A model generated the notes under the pieces. The model did no database searches. It was not told the origin of the DNA and saw nothing but the letters and a program-made list of their open reading frames with translations. A program made the position numbers and the translations under genes. A DNA stretch of 64,000 nucleotides from Blasia pusilla (Eukaryota > Marchantiophyta > Marchantiopsida > Blasiales), in assembly GCA_050084515.1 (NCBI GenBank), contig CM114275.1, forward strand, positions 7,068,001 to 7,132,000, read 5' to 3'. This document shows positions 40,801 to 51,102 of this stretch, piece by piece. Every line of letters starts with the position of its first letter. Within the stretch, counting starts at the first letter, position 1.

Positions 40801-43383
40801 AAAAGTAGTTAGTCAAATACTAACTTAGTTGGATACTAATTTAGTTAGCTAGAGATAACTTAGTGTTCCTCTATCTTTTTAGGGTAACCTTGAATTAGGG
40901 CAATTCTCGAGTTAGGGCTAGCCACCATCTGTTATTTAGGTATGGATCTGTTCAAGAAGATCCAAGGGCCAGAAGTGCTCACCCTCATGTATATAATGTC
41001 TCTCTTCAGAGAGCAGAAGCCAATTCTACAGCATGCACAGTTTTGGTGAGGACTCCTGAGGCTCTTGGTCCTGCTGCAGAGTGATCAGAGAGTAGGAAGA
41101 GGAGATTGAGACTAATTGCTGTGCTTGCTAGAGCCTCACTGGAAGGCAGGTTGTTTTGTCTAGTATGCTGATGGAGATTGTTTGTGCTCAATGGTGAGCC
41201 ATGTCTGATCTCTGAGCTGGTGACATGTGAGGACCTGTAGTGTGAGTGCAAGGTGTGGCTGAGTAGAATCCTTCTTAGTATCTCTTAGATAGTAAGAAGA
41301 GTCACATCATGGTAGGGCTCTGATTTGGCAATAGAGATAGGGACTGATTTGCTGATTGTGTACAAGCTGAAATCATGGATGGTCTAGCTGATGCTAGCTC
41401 TGACTTTGTACAAGGAGATGCTTCTGCTGGTCAATCATTTTCTCAGGCAATCTATCCAGTAAATCTTCTTTTTCACAAACCTAAAAGCGCTGAAAATGAG
41501 AACAGATTCAAGTTTCTGACCAGAACATGATTCATGGGTAGCCAGAATCAGGATGCTTGAACAGTCCACAACCTGTTACAAATCCGGAAAAGACAGCCAA
41601 ATAGGATCTAGGGACTTCTGGCAAATGGTTGACTTGAAATCGCTGGAAAGACCTTCTAACATTTTAATCTACACCATCTATATCCAAAGACGATCAACCG
41701 AAATGGCTACAATTGCTGACCAACCTCTTTGGTGCATTGCAACTTGGTACCAATAGGCTTGCCAAGACACTTTGAGACGTAATACCAATACTGATGAAGG
41801 AGTACAATACCAACATTGCTATCCACTTAGATGGGACTTGAAACATACATGAATATGCCGACAGCAAAAGTCGAGATTAATGTTCCAAGAAACGCAAAAA
41901 CGCATATTGCTCCAAAGTTACCAAAAAATGGCCGCTGCAGACACAAATCACTTATGGCCTGAAACTAGGACATACAGAAACACAAGCGCGAAAAATTGCA
42001 TCGAAGGTATGTATCAACTGCAGACACAAATCAATTAGGGCTTGAAACTAGGACATACAGAAACGAAAGTGCAAAGAATTGCATCGAAGGTGTGTATCAA
42101 GGGAGGGCATTCTCATGTAGAATTACTACTGTTAAGGCTAAGAGTATGTGACTTACGGTCTTTAGGCTCCAGCCAGAATCGGTTCAATCTTCTGTCAAGG
42201 ACAACATTAGGAAGAGAACTTTGAACAGTGCCTCACATTCTTGCAAACAAACCCTCAAGTCATGTAACCAATGGATCATGCAGAACAATTTGGCCCGACA
42301 ATTGTCCTAAAGTTGATAGTTCTCCAAATTCGTCTAGTCATTCACTGGCAGTACTTCGACGAAAATTGGAGATCTTCAAAAGGATATAAGATGATGGGAG
42401 GAAGAAGGAAGTAGAAGAAGAAAGAATTGTTGAAATTGATCCAGTCTCTGCATTATCAACGTGCCACAGTTGAATAAGTCCCTGGAGCAGCGTTTCGTTA
42501 AAATGAGGAGATCCAAGTTGGAATCTCGACAGATGCACTGGCCCCAGCATTGTATGCTTTCCAAACACGGTAATGAAAGAATGGTAGACAGTTTCGAGCG
42601 ACCTAATGCATGTCCGTCCATCCCCCTCCCCCTCGTGAGTGTACCCCAGGCGAGTCAACCAACCTGAATCCACTTTCCTCGCCACTGATTTTCACAATCA
42701 TGCCCACGACTACACCTGCAAACGAGTGAATTCCTTTGCCTCAGATTTCAGCTCATGAAGTCTGCCCTCAGCAACTGCTTTCCAACAACATCGGCATCTG
42801 AACCCGCCCATTTTCATTTTCCATCCGAACTGGCATGCAGTTCATGAGATGATCCATAGAGGGGACAGGGTTTGAATTCCCCCTCCCATAATTAGATGCA
42901 TGCAAGGGCTCCTCAGCTAGCAAGCTAGCTAGACATCCTCCACCAGTACGAGAGGCAGCAGGAGAAGAAGCATAGAAAAGCAGATCACCCCCAGCCTTGT
43001 GCAGGCAGAAGCATAAATTGCACGAGTTCATTCCACAGTCCAGACATAGGCAGGTACCACCCTTAAGTGATAAGAGATAACATGAATGGAGAGCAGAAAA
43101 TGAAAAAAAAATGGAATTCAGACTGGGGGTGTGGAACCAGCAAACCGAGAAGAAGTGCCGCCCCAGCCTCATGAACCACCATGATCTTATTACGTCGCAG
43201 AATGTGGCCTATGACAAAGGTGCATCCCAGCATGAACAATTGCACCAGAATGGATACGCTCGCCACATAGGCTGGCTCAGCTTCTGCTGACTGCCCCAAA
43301 AATGCTGTTCCATTCGACACCACCTTCTGCCTCACTGCACCTAAATGCAGCAAGTCCACTGGGTAGCTCTTCATCTGTGCCAT
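28842..43383 (-). CDS. NHX: Endomembrane Na+(K+)/H+ exchanger, NHX5/6-like, with a Copia element in an intron
   Basis: NHX5/6-type exchangers move Na+ or K+ against H+ across Golgi, TGN and endosome membranes. Exons (high to low): 43383-~43150 (start; [12 protein letters not shown]); about 42.46-42.40 kb ([15 protein letters not shown]); ~42190-42157 (SGWSLKT); 41934-41849 (PFFGNFGAI); 36375-36264 ([17 protein letters not shown]); 35656-35594 ([15 protein letters not shown]); 35464-35445; 34959-34862; 34062-33954 ([17 protein letters not shown]); 33425-33328; 32571-32496 (FIYMGVAMF); 32210-32191, a 20-nt microexon; 31987-31890 (RALNVYPC); 31691-31582 ([14 protein letters not shown]); then 30232-30139, 29697-29585 and 29434-28842. 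Phases agree where exons are contiguous. One exon between 34.86 and 34.06 kb and one or more between 31.58 and 30.23 kb were not found. The N-terminal exons near 42.2-42.5 kb do not join cleanly (no donor, in-frame TGA), so the gene may be newly damaged. The tail after the membrane domain is long, Ser/Pro-rich and carries regularly spaced Trp. The ATG 43383 sits in a good context; 43413 is an alternative. Confidence 0.85.
32692..32787. repeat. 35-bp near-perfect inverted repeat (hairpin) in an NHX intron
   Basis: Arms 32692-32726 and 32753-32787 pair with two mismatches. The 26-nt loop itself closes with TTCATA/TATGAA. It lies in the intron between exons 33425-33328 and 32571-32496. It could be a foldback element or a hairpin RNA source. 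Confidence 0.93.
32947..33011. repeat. 30-bp perfect inverted repeat (hairpin) in the same NHX intron
   Basis: Arms 32947-32976 and 32982-33011 are exact reverse complements with a 5-nt loop (tgtcc). The arm core is tagcccttggtctctccag. It is unrelated in sequence to the hairpin 160 bp away. Confidence 0.96.
36845..37527 (+). repeat. Copia 5' LTR
   Basis: 683 bp, TG...CA. It differs from the 3' LTR at about two sites as read by eye (a G/C change near 36867 and one extra G near 37021), so insertion is recent. Its last 71 bp include the first gag codons. If the LTR were instead ended at 37391 (a CA followed by TGG), the target duplication would not fit. Confidence 0.88.
37457..38229 (+). pseudogene. 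Copia gag, frameshifted
   Basis: The ATG at 37457 opens [15 protein letters not shown]. The Copia gag region follows with [19 protein letters not shown], a frameshift near 37746, then [20 protein letters not shown] in the next frame, and a CCHC knuckle beginning [12 protein letters not shown] at about 38178 whose last Cys is lost to another frameshift. Gag forms the particle. The start codon is inside the LTR. Confidence 0.85.
38410..39670 (+). pseudogene. Copia protease and integrase, frameshifted
   Basis: The protease active site is split: WWVDS ends one frame and GATSHV continues in another, one base being lost inside the Asp-Ser-Gly codons (about 38430). Integrase follows: zinc-binding [12 protein letters not shown]...[10 protein letters not shown], first Asp in [11 protein letters not shown], second in [11 protein letters not shown], then a frameshift near 39276 and the Glu segment [14 protein letters not shown]. 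The C-terminal Copia signature [16 protein letters not shown] lies at about 39480. Confidence 0.88.
40105..40713 (+). pseudogene. Copia reverse transcriptase, C-terminally deleted
   Basis: An intact stretch contains [31 protein letters not shown], the catalytic [28 protein letters not shown], and the YVDDLLMLG box. The frame then ends at a stop 51 bp before the 3' LTR. The remainder of RT and all of RNase H are missing, so it cannot finish reverse transcription alone. Confidence 0.92.
40764..41445 (+). repeat. Copia 3' LTR
   Basis: 682 bp, directly after the purine tract and directly before the GGCAA target duplication. It also carries the gag start-codon region (ATG at 41375), out of context here. 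Confidence 0.9.
41935..42100. repeat. 83-bp tandem duplication at an NHX splice acceptor
   Basis: Units 41935-42017 and 42018-42100 share 'ctgcagacacaaatca', 'gaaactaggacatacagaaa' and 'gcatcgaaggt'. Seen from the minus-strand gene, the duplication copies the intron end, including the 'ctgcag' acceptor used by exon 41934-41849. Confidence 0.9.
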
Positions 43384-43413
43384 CGACACCCACACACAAC
43401 CACAAACACACAC

Positions 43414-44480
43414 ACATCAGCGATTCCAGGAGCCAAGATCCGTCTTCGTACTCCGTCCACTGCTGCCAATTCCCATTATCGCGTTGTGTGCAAGCTCTGC
43501 AGACATTGTCTACTCCCACAGGAGCAGTGGAATGCACCCCATGAGCTCTAGCACTACTGGTGGCACTGTGGCAACAATTGAGCAATATGCTGGACGATTC
43601 GATAGCTCATACGCAAGAGATGATGAGATGAATTCAGGGAAGGGAGCCCTCTCGGAGCGAAGGCCTTAAAAGGAGACAGGAGGAGTCGGGATCCCATCTG
43701 AGCTGGACTCGGAGGGACTATGTCCCGTGGCCATGGCATCCAACTGTACCCTGGCTGGCTCAGTAACGGCCGCCAAACCTTTTCTTGCTGCCTACTGTTT
43801 ACCTGTGCTGCTGCTCGTTTTGGTTAGGTTGTAGGGTGGGAGCTCACCTTCACAGCTTGCCTACGATCTCTCCGCTCTTCGCAGACGGTCCGTTCTCCTT
43901 CGATGGCGCCTTTTTTAGACATTCATATGCAGCTCTGATGACGTGATTGCGGGCTCCGAATGCAGTGGTGTAATTGACTGACAGATTCGAGTTCGCGGTT
44001 CGTTATATTGGAGTTTGGGATCTTTGCTGGGATTTTTAGCGTATGGTAATCGAGTCCGTCGTGGGCGATGGGGTGGCACATTTGGAGGCGGAAGAGGTGG
44101 GGTTTGTGGAGAAGGGGTTCTGAGTAGAACCCAGAGCTCCAACGTAATCGTTTCTGTGTCGAGTCTGACGACGCGAGTGGTAATTTTGACATCTTTACCC
44201 AAATGCCAGACGAATTCTATCTTGCAATCTGCGGTTACTGCTCCAAAGCCCCGCGCGCCTCTTCCAAGACTAGTACAAAGTGCTCCGATCTCCATTCGCC
44301 TCCTCGTTTTTTCGTGACCGGTGACATGCGCTCGCGACATGGCTCCCCATGTCCTGTCATACGCAGATTGTAGCTCGTCGCATGACTCCCAACATGGATT
44401 CCCATTTCGTTCAGCACTCAAATCGTCGCCTGCAATCGCCTGCCCGGCTACCACTTCATTTCCTTTCACTAGTCGGTGCC
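43414..44480 (-). other. NHX upstream region
   Basis: Upstream of the NHX start on the minus strand. It becomes GC-richer from about 43850 to 44450, as expected for promoter and 5' leader. A minus-strand frame at 44469-43915 (184 codons) has no recognisable domain and I do not call it a gene. No clear TATA box. Confidence 0.35.
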
Positions 44481-45000
44481 CTTGTTTTCACAGAACGGAA
44501 TGATGCACTTCGATAAAAACGTGTGCTGAAAAACCCATCGGAAGTACAAAAGAGGGGGACTCAAAGAGTCCAAACCTGAAGGCTACAACAAGATCAAAAA
44601 AGGAAGAAGAGGGCATTCCCCCTAATGACGAAACTCACCAACAGCACACACAATATCGGCTATAACAAGAGAGCTATGACTACTACTAAGTGGGCCTCTA
44701 GCTCCGGCGTCTCCCACAGCCTGAGCCCACCGCAAAAGCCCATTAGCCTGGGCGCGCTGCACCCTTTTCACAGATCCAGGGTGACGGGGTCGCGAGTAGT
44801 GCCAGCCTGCACTTCTCGCGAATTGTTGTTTGACCGGACTAGTCCCGGCGCAGTTCCCGTGGGAATCCGTTCAAATGCCGGCAAACCACGGGCCCACCAG
44901 GCGAATGTCGGCTGGTATCCAAATTCCGGCAGGTGGCCGCCGTCCGGCTGAAACTGTCAGGAAACCACGGCTCCTCCCGGAATCCCGCCCAGTGGACGTA

Positions 45001-45346
45001 TGCATGGCAAGGGCAAATCCCCACCATCCAAGAAAAGAAAAGAGGATTTAATAAAAAGGGGTGAAGGAAAACCCATTTGGAATTTTTTTTTAAAATATGC
45101 AAAGAGTTGAGTATGTGAAGGCCACAACCCGCGTGGAAAAAGAAAGGGTTAAGCATATAGTGGGCACTCAAAGAATCGAGTATATGGCATGGACGTATGC
45201 ATGGCAAGGGCAAATCCTCACCATCAAAGAAAAGAGGATCCATAAAAAGCGGGTGATGGAAAACCTATCGGGAATTTTTTTTAAAGGGATTCAATGAGTC
45301 GAGTATGTAAAGGAAGGAAAATATGTGTGTGTGTGTGTGTGTGTGT
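45001..45346 (+). repeat. 195-bp tandem repeat (1.7 copies) ending in a (GT)n run
   Basis: Unit 1 starts 'tgcatggcaagggcaaatcc' at 45001 and unit 2 repeats it at 45196. Both contain 'gaaaagaggat', 'ggaaaacc' and 'gagtatgt'. A GT run occupies about 45323-45347. A further diverged piece with the same 'aaaacccatcgg' motif lies near 44530. Confidence 0.75.
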
Positions 45347-45618
45347 GGAAAACCTATCCGGAATTGCATAAATGAGGAGGGGCCCTCCCCTTCTCATTTC
45401 TGCTTATGTTTGTTTTGTTTATTGCCTTGCTGCTCCGCTGCAGTATGAGAATAATAATATGGATGAAGTCCAAATCTACAAAGTTGGTAGGACCATAAGA
45501 CATATACATTTTTCTAAAAAGATACAAGCCCTATGATCATACCTATTCCTATAAGCCAATCACTTTCCAAAGGCTAATGGCCACAATCTTTTATGAAATA
45601 TACATATTTTTTCATATG

Positions 45619-45623
<5 letters not shown>

Positions 45624-45659
<36 letters not shown>
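45624..45659. repeat. (GA)n microsatellite
   Basis: About 18 uninterrupted GA units. Confidence 0.95.
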
Positions 45660-45662
<3 letters not shown>

Positions 45663-45870
45663 TATTCAAGTTGTGAGTAATATGAGCTATTCATTACAAG
45701 AGTGGGTTTGGTTGAGAGAAAGAGAACTTTGATTCCTAAATTTAAAAAAAAGAATGAGCTCTTAAGATCATGCCCCTTCCCATAGGGGACCCCTACAAGC
45801 CAACCTCACCAATAATAGAAACAATATCAATGACTCATAGATGATTATGACTATCGATAAGAGGGCCTAT

Positions 45871-46872
45871 TGTCGCGACCCTCATGACCAAACAAGTGCC
45901 AAGCGGAACATCGGAACATTAGCGGGCTCACGCTAAGATGGTTTGCGCGTTGGAGTTGTCTCAAAGAGGAGACAAGACACGAGACGCGAGCGAGAAGTCG
46001 CATTTCAGTTGTGATGGTCGCGACTCAGAAACCTGGACCAAACGCGGAATGAGACTTGAAAGAAGTCGAGTCTAGGAAGTGGGTTGCCAAAGGAAAGATC
46101 CGGATTTGGAACGCCACTTGCGTTTGAGAGTTTCCGACTGTATTTATGGCCATAACTTTTAGCACCAAGATGCGTTTGGAGCAAATAAGGGTGCGTTGGA
46201 AAGCTTATGGAGAGCCGGTCCAAACGCACCAAAGATCGCTACAAACGCATAAGCAGAGGCCGAGATACGACCCGAAAACGACTGTAAGTGGAGTCGGGTT
46301 GAGGGCCACAATGAAGGGCCCGAACCTCTTTTCCCAAAGGGGAGGGGTTATTGGAGAACCCCAGAAGTACTAGTAAGGGGGAAGGTCTCCGAGAGTGCTT
46401 GGAACCCAAACCCCACTTTGGGCGCCACGGGGCGGCTCAAGGGCATGGAATGGAACGCGAGTTTGGGCGTTGGGTTGGAAAACCTGCACCCAGTCCATTG
46501 AGGCGATTTAAGACATCCCTCTTGGATTTCACGCCGCGACTCAATTACTTGAGTCTCGGTTCGGAACTCACACGAGGACCGTTGAACAGTTGGGATCGCT
46601 AGGCGTGCAAGTGCCGTTTCAGATCCCTGGACTAACCAGGAAGTCTGTTCCAAGTCTTGAAGGACTTGCCATGTGTTGGGAGCTAGGAACTAAGGAAGGT
46701 TGAGCTTGATGAGACACCGAGTTGAGGACTCGGTGGGTTGGAACGCCGGTGGGCCAAACCCGACTAACGAGAGTGCGTGTTTGGGTGCAGATCGGCGATG
46801 AGTTCGTGACCTACTGAACGCATGCTTCCGCAACACTAAAGATTGACGTTCAAGGAGAGTAGGGGCGCGACA
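45871..46872 (+). mobile_element. Solo LTR of a Gypsy-type element, copy 1
   Basis: 1002 bp from TGTCGCGACC to GGCGCGACA, i.e. short inverted termini of LTR type, bounded by the 5-bp target duplication CCTAT (45866-45870, 46873-46877). There is no internal coding region, so it is a solo LTR left by recombination. It is homologous, in reverse orientation, to 55345-56351: shared stretches include those around 'tccgcttggc', 'cccaaacgca' and 'gaagcgtgcgttcagtaggt' (right copy). ORFs inside it are not genes. Confidence 0.9.
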
Positions 46873-47149
46873 CCTATAGTAGTGACATGTCTCACAATTT
46901 GAATCTGACTCATAAACCCATAGGTTTTTCCATGTTGTAAAGCAATGGCAACCCATTTTCTATCATAGAAAAGCTTAGTAGCTATAGACAACCCATTTCC
47001 CAAGTGGAGAAGATGATCACAGTTGATATGGGAAGTGTGAAACCTCTCCCCATAGCCCCTTACATCTCTATGGCAAGTGGGATAAATCGTAAAGATGACT
47101 ATAAAGTTGAATCTTCTATACCTCCGCCACTTCTTGTAGCAATTATCCT

Positions 47150-48690
47150 TATGCCACCATGTATGCCTGAATAGACACTCACGTAGGATTGGTAACTATG
47201 ACATTGGCCACCATCACCTCAGCCTCCCATGTTAAATAAAGATCAAGACGAATAAGGGAATCACACATGGAATAGCGCCAGTCTCTCTACACATGGACGT
47301 TGCACGCAATATAGAACTTGATATCCCAAACAATATCGTGAGTGATAACCCTCTACCCTTAACTAGACAGCGTGCCAAATGCATACCAGGATAATCCAAG
47401 CTCGATTGACACTCCTAATTTTTTGAACCAACTACATATAGTTTGGCGAGGCCCAAACAAACCTCATGTTATAATGAAAGTAAGGAGTGTAATATAAAAC
47501 ATCAAGAATTTGGGGACAAGCACCCACCCTTGCGTCAACCCCCTTCTCGGAGCAAGAGCAGATATGGGCCTGAATAGCCCCATAGGACATAGTGCCTCTA
47601 AACCCCGCCTTAAAGTGGGATTCCATTAAAAAAGATTGGAGCCCAAAATAACAACATATAACTAAGAAGGAGAAATTCAAGAGAATTGGTCTGGCCTCAT
47701 CAAGAAGAGAATTTGTACATGCTATGGAGGGAGATTGTAGCAGAAAGGAGCCATCATCTACCTGAGATACATAATGTGGTAGGAAGAGTCTATCTCTGGC
47801 AAAGAATCTAGAGCAAATTATGGGTGCTCCAAGGGCCTAACTCCCTAAAAAATTTGAAGGGGATGCTAACTAAGACCTACTCTGCCAAACAGATCGGACA
47901 AGAGAATTCTCTATAGAAAAGTACCTCCATGGGACACTCAAAGGAGCCAACCCTAAAAGATCTCTGAACAATCATGGGTGGATAATCTGAGGAGGGTGTG
48001 GAAGTGGCTAGACATCATCATAGTTTTGATGAGATAACCAAGGCATCTAACAAAATAAGAGAAGATGTCCGAAGCAACTTGGGGATCACCAATCCTCATG
48101 AGACTGTCGATGTGAAGCATATTCTCTGTAAAATTCATCATAATGAAACTCGAAACAAATCATGGATTCCAAGTGGAGCTTCTAATGTGGATAAACTTCC
48201 ATTAGGTGTTAGAAATATATCAAGTAAATGAAAGTCAAGATAGGCCCTATGTGCCTTGTACTTCCCCAACTTCACTACTAGACCTAGATGTGCCAAATGT
48301 GTGTTAAAGTTTTGGAATGCAAGAACAATGAGATCTCTACAACCAACAATATGAGTATGATGTGCTAACGATGAGAAGATACAACCCATAAAAGCCTCCA
48401 CTGTAGAGAACTACCCAATAATAAGCCATATCAAAACAAATGTAAGCCAAGAAGGCTTCACATCCTAATGAGTGTCAATGGCGGATTCCAAAACCATAAT
48501 GTCCTCAAACCCACGATGACAAAAAGGGAGAGTTGAGAGTGTCCCGTAGAAAAGTTACGCAAAGAGAATGAGTATCATATTAGGACTGTCGGCATCCTTC
48601 AACTCTAAAAAGGTACTCACATATGACAATTAATTGAACATGTTCTCGAAATCCACTTGAAGAACCACACACTTTGGAGTTTGATAAGTC
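47150..48690 (-). pseudogene. Decayed RLE-type reverse transcriptase
   Basis: On the minus strand a motif A-like CVVLQVDFENMFN lies near 48665, and FSSLADHTHIVGC (the catalytic pair is Asp-His) near 48365, followed by LAHLGLVVKLGKYKA. The arrangement and wording match the better preserved element at 61-64 kb, which has VDMANAFN and IDDTHIIG. Later pieces (48141-47953, 47680-47432) are probably its thumb region. Many stops, and no endonuclease seen. Confidence 0.65.
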
Positions 48691-48699
48691 CTTTCTTTC

Positions 48700-51090
48700 C
48701 AAAAATAGAAAAACTAGGGCTATCTAATATTGATTACGGCCCCTACTACTAGGTCGCATTAGTCGGTTCGATCTCCCCTGCTGCCACGTGTTCTGGTGGG
48801 ATGTGAGTGCTAAGTCGAGTTTGAGTGCAGATATCGAAGAATGCAAGTTATTTTGTAGCGACTTCTCGACCGTCAGATGTGCAGGGAGATGTGAGTCGAA
48901 ATAAGTACATTTGGATTCACTCTCCGCTCTGTCTGTATTGATATTTGCCCATAAGGTTTTTGTCTCTATCTAATCAATTCTCGTATGTTTCCTAATACCA
49001 TTTTCTTCCACTCTCCGTGTTAATTCCATTTTCTTCCACTCTCCATGTTAATTTCATTTTCTTCTTCGTTAGTTTTTTCGACAGCTAATTTCCTAATTCC
49101 CTATGAATCCTATCAATTTCTGGCCGGTGAATGTGAATCGATATTTTTGAATTTCATTTTACTCGGACATTTTTTTCTTCCATCCTGTGTTATTGTTATT
49201 GGTCGTGTTTCCATTTTTTTTTCACAATCCATTTCATCTATATTACTATTGGAGAGTGTATTCTTGATTGGCAGACAATTCTATGTATTTCACATGACAG
49301 TTGGGCAGCAAGAAAATATTTCTCACTATACGAGACAGTAAGAAAAATATTTGAATTTGTTCATAATATCATTAATCTCTTTACAACTATACACTAGAAG
49401 AACTCTTCAAACACTTTTTTATTTCTTACTAATTTTCTTTTAATCTAGTGTTAACATTCTTTTAATAAAAACAAGGCTGGTTTCACTAATTTTAATAATC
49501 ATATTAATTTTCAACTATCACGTGAAGCTATCTGAGTGATGGCATGTGCGAATCTATGGATTTCCAATTTTCCACGGGCTGGTCCTTAGGTCCCTTCCCC
49601 GCGCCACATCGATCGGATTGATTCCGTCCAGGCTGAGTCCACGTGGAGCCAGACTCCCATCCTCCCATTAGAGCCACTGCCATGAACGGACGGCGCATAC
49701 TGGAGAGCGGGCTCACCCTTTGGATCTGCAGCGCCCGGGGATAGTCCCTCGCTGGGACTGGGGTCTACACCCCTGACGGATCCGAGTTCCCAAACCTGAC
49801 GAGCGAAGGCGCCTGACGGACCTCCCTCCTTGTTTAACTCTCGGCCTCGGTATGGCCAGACGGCATATCGGAGTGGGAGTATCGGCAGAGGTTGCATGGG
49901 AGGGGCTGTGAGAGAGACACAATCCTCTTTCACCGGGCCCCTGTCCTCTTCTGCACTCGTCCTCTCCGATCATGAATTACGCGATTACGCGATGTTCGAC
50001 AGACACCAGAATATGCAGCCTGTTACGACGGGGAGAAACTGGGCACGGCGGCATTTTCTCTACTGCGAATAGCCATTTAGTTGTAGGTGATGACTGCGGT
50101 TTTGTAAAGTCTGGAGTCCACCTTTGCTATGTTGGTAGGCCTACCGCAGTATAAGAGGCAGAGAGGTCTGATGGTCAGGGTATGAGTACTTTCGCGGTAT
50201 GAGGGCGAATTTTCACAGAGAGTGCGAAAATTCGCTTCTATTCCGGAGCAGTTTGGTCGTCTGCCTGCGTCGATGGTCGGATTAGATTACAGTAGCGAGC
50301 GAACTTTCGGATCGTCGTTGTGGAATTTTACTTTCTGCATGCAACTGCTGAAACAAATCATGAAGTCATCTCATCGGGAGGAAGCGATGGTCTCACAAAA
50401 GTGGAGATGGCTGACAGTTCTAGGATCTTGAGTATTGGAGAACAGAGATCAAGAGAATAAGTAAACGTTGCGCATGTGTTCATTGCCACCTCAGATCGTC
50501 GCATCCCGGCAGTGATGTAATCTTTCCTCTAGCGGATAGTCTTCACAGCCCTTCACGACAAATTTACCAACAATCTATGAGGCACAGAAAACATTCGAAA
50601 AGTTGAAATCGTTACGATGCTTCACAACAGATTCACAGCGACAGCAACATTCCAGAGCTCTCAATACATACAAATTGTGCCAGTGCGATAGCAGCTTAGA
50701 CTTTAGATCTCACTCCGACATTGCGAGCCAGCACTGAACTGAGGGTGAATTAAGGATGAATAAAATAAGTGGTCGGAGGATCTACGCCGACAAATGTAGA
50801 AAAAAGCTAACTGGTCGGTCGGTTACGCTACGGTGCGTGGAATCATTAGTGTACAATGGCGTCTATCCTCCGCGCTATTTCACTCAAAGAGAATCTGCCC
50901 ATCGAATTGGTCAGTTAATAAAGATACCCTCGAGAGTATTAATACTCCACCATGGCCAGCGACTCTAATGGGTGACATTATTGGCGCGATTTCTTTTCTG
51001 CTCCGCAATGAGCGGTCGTTCGTTAATAAGAATGAAGAACCTCAACACGGGGACATCTTCCTAAGAGTTAGCCTTGGTTTTTCCTGAAAT
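48700..51090. other. Gene-free spacer before the subtilase
   Basis: 48.7-49.5 kb is AT-rich and 49.55-49.98 kb is GC-rich with short frames of no known family. 50.0-51.1 kb is the downstream flank of the minus-strand subtilase. A 14-bp perfect palindrome gagtattaatactc lies at 50934-50947. No domain seen. Confidence 0.4.
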
Positions 51091-51102
51091 AAATTAGAGT
51101 TC

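Larger units (their letters stand above)
36845..41445 (+). mobile_element. Recent but defective Ty1/Copia element inserted antisense in an NHX intron
   Basis: Flanked by a 5-bp target-site duplication GGCAA (36840-36844 and 41446-41450). The LTRs begin TGTTGAAA and end TTTCTCA: 36845-37527 and 40764-41445. Inside, in Copia order, are gag, protease, integrase and RT. A purine tract (aagagggag) precedes the 3' LTR. RNase H and the end of RT are deleted, and several frameshifts break the polyprotein. At 4.6 kb it enlarges the NHX intron between exons 41934-41849 and 36375-36264. Confidence 0.95.

Noticed and set aside
43915-44469. 184-codon minus-strand ORF upstream of NHX
   Set aside because: Composition follows local GC content and overlaps other open frames; no recognisable domain.
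46348-46653. ORFs inside the solo LTRs (also 55684-56010)
   Set aside because: They fall within a non-coding LTR bounded by target duplications and are not conserved between the two copies.
50934-50947. Perfect 14-bp palindrome gagtattaatactc downstream of the subtilase
   Set aside because: Short AT-rich palindromes of this size arise by chance in 64 kb and nothing nearby gives it a role.
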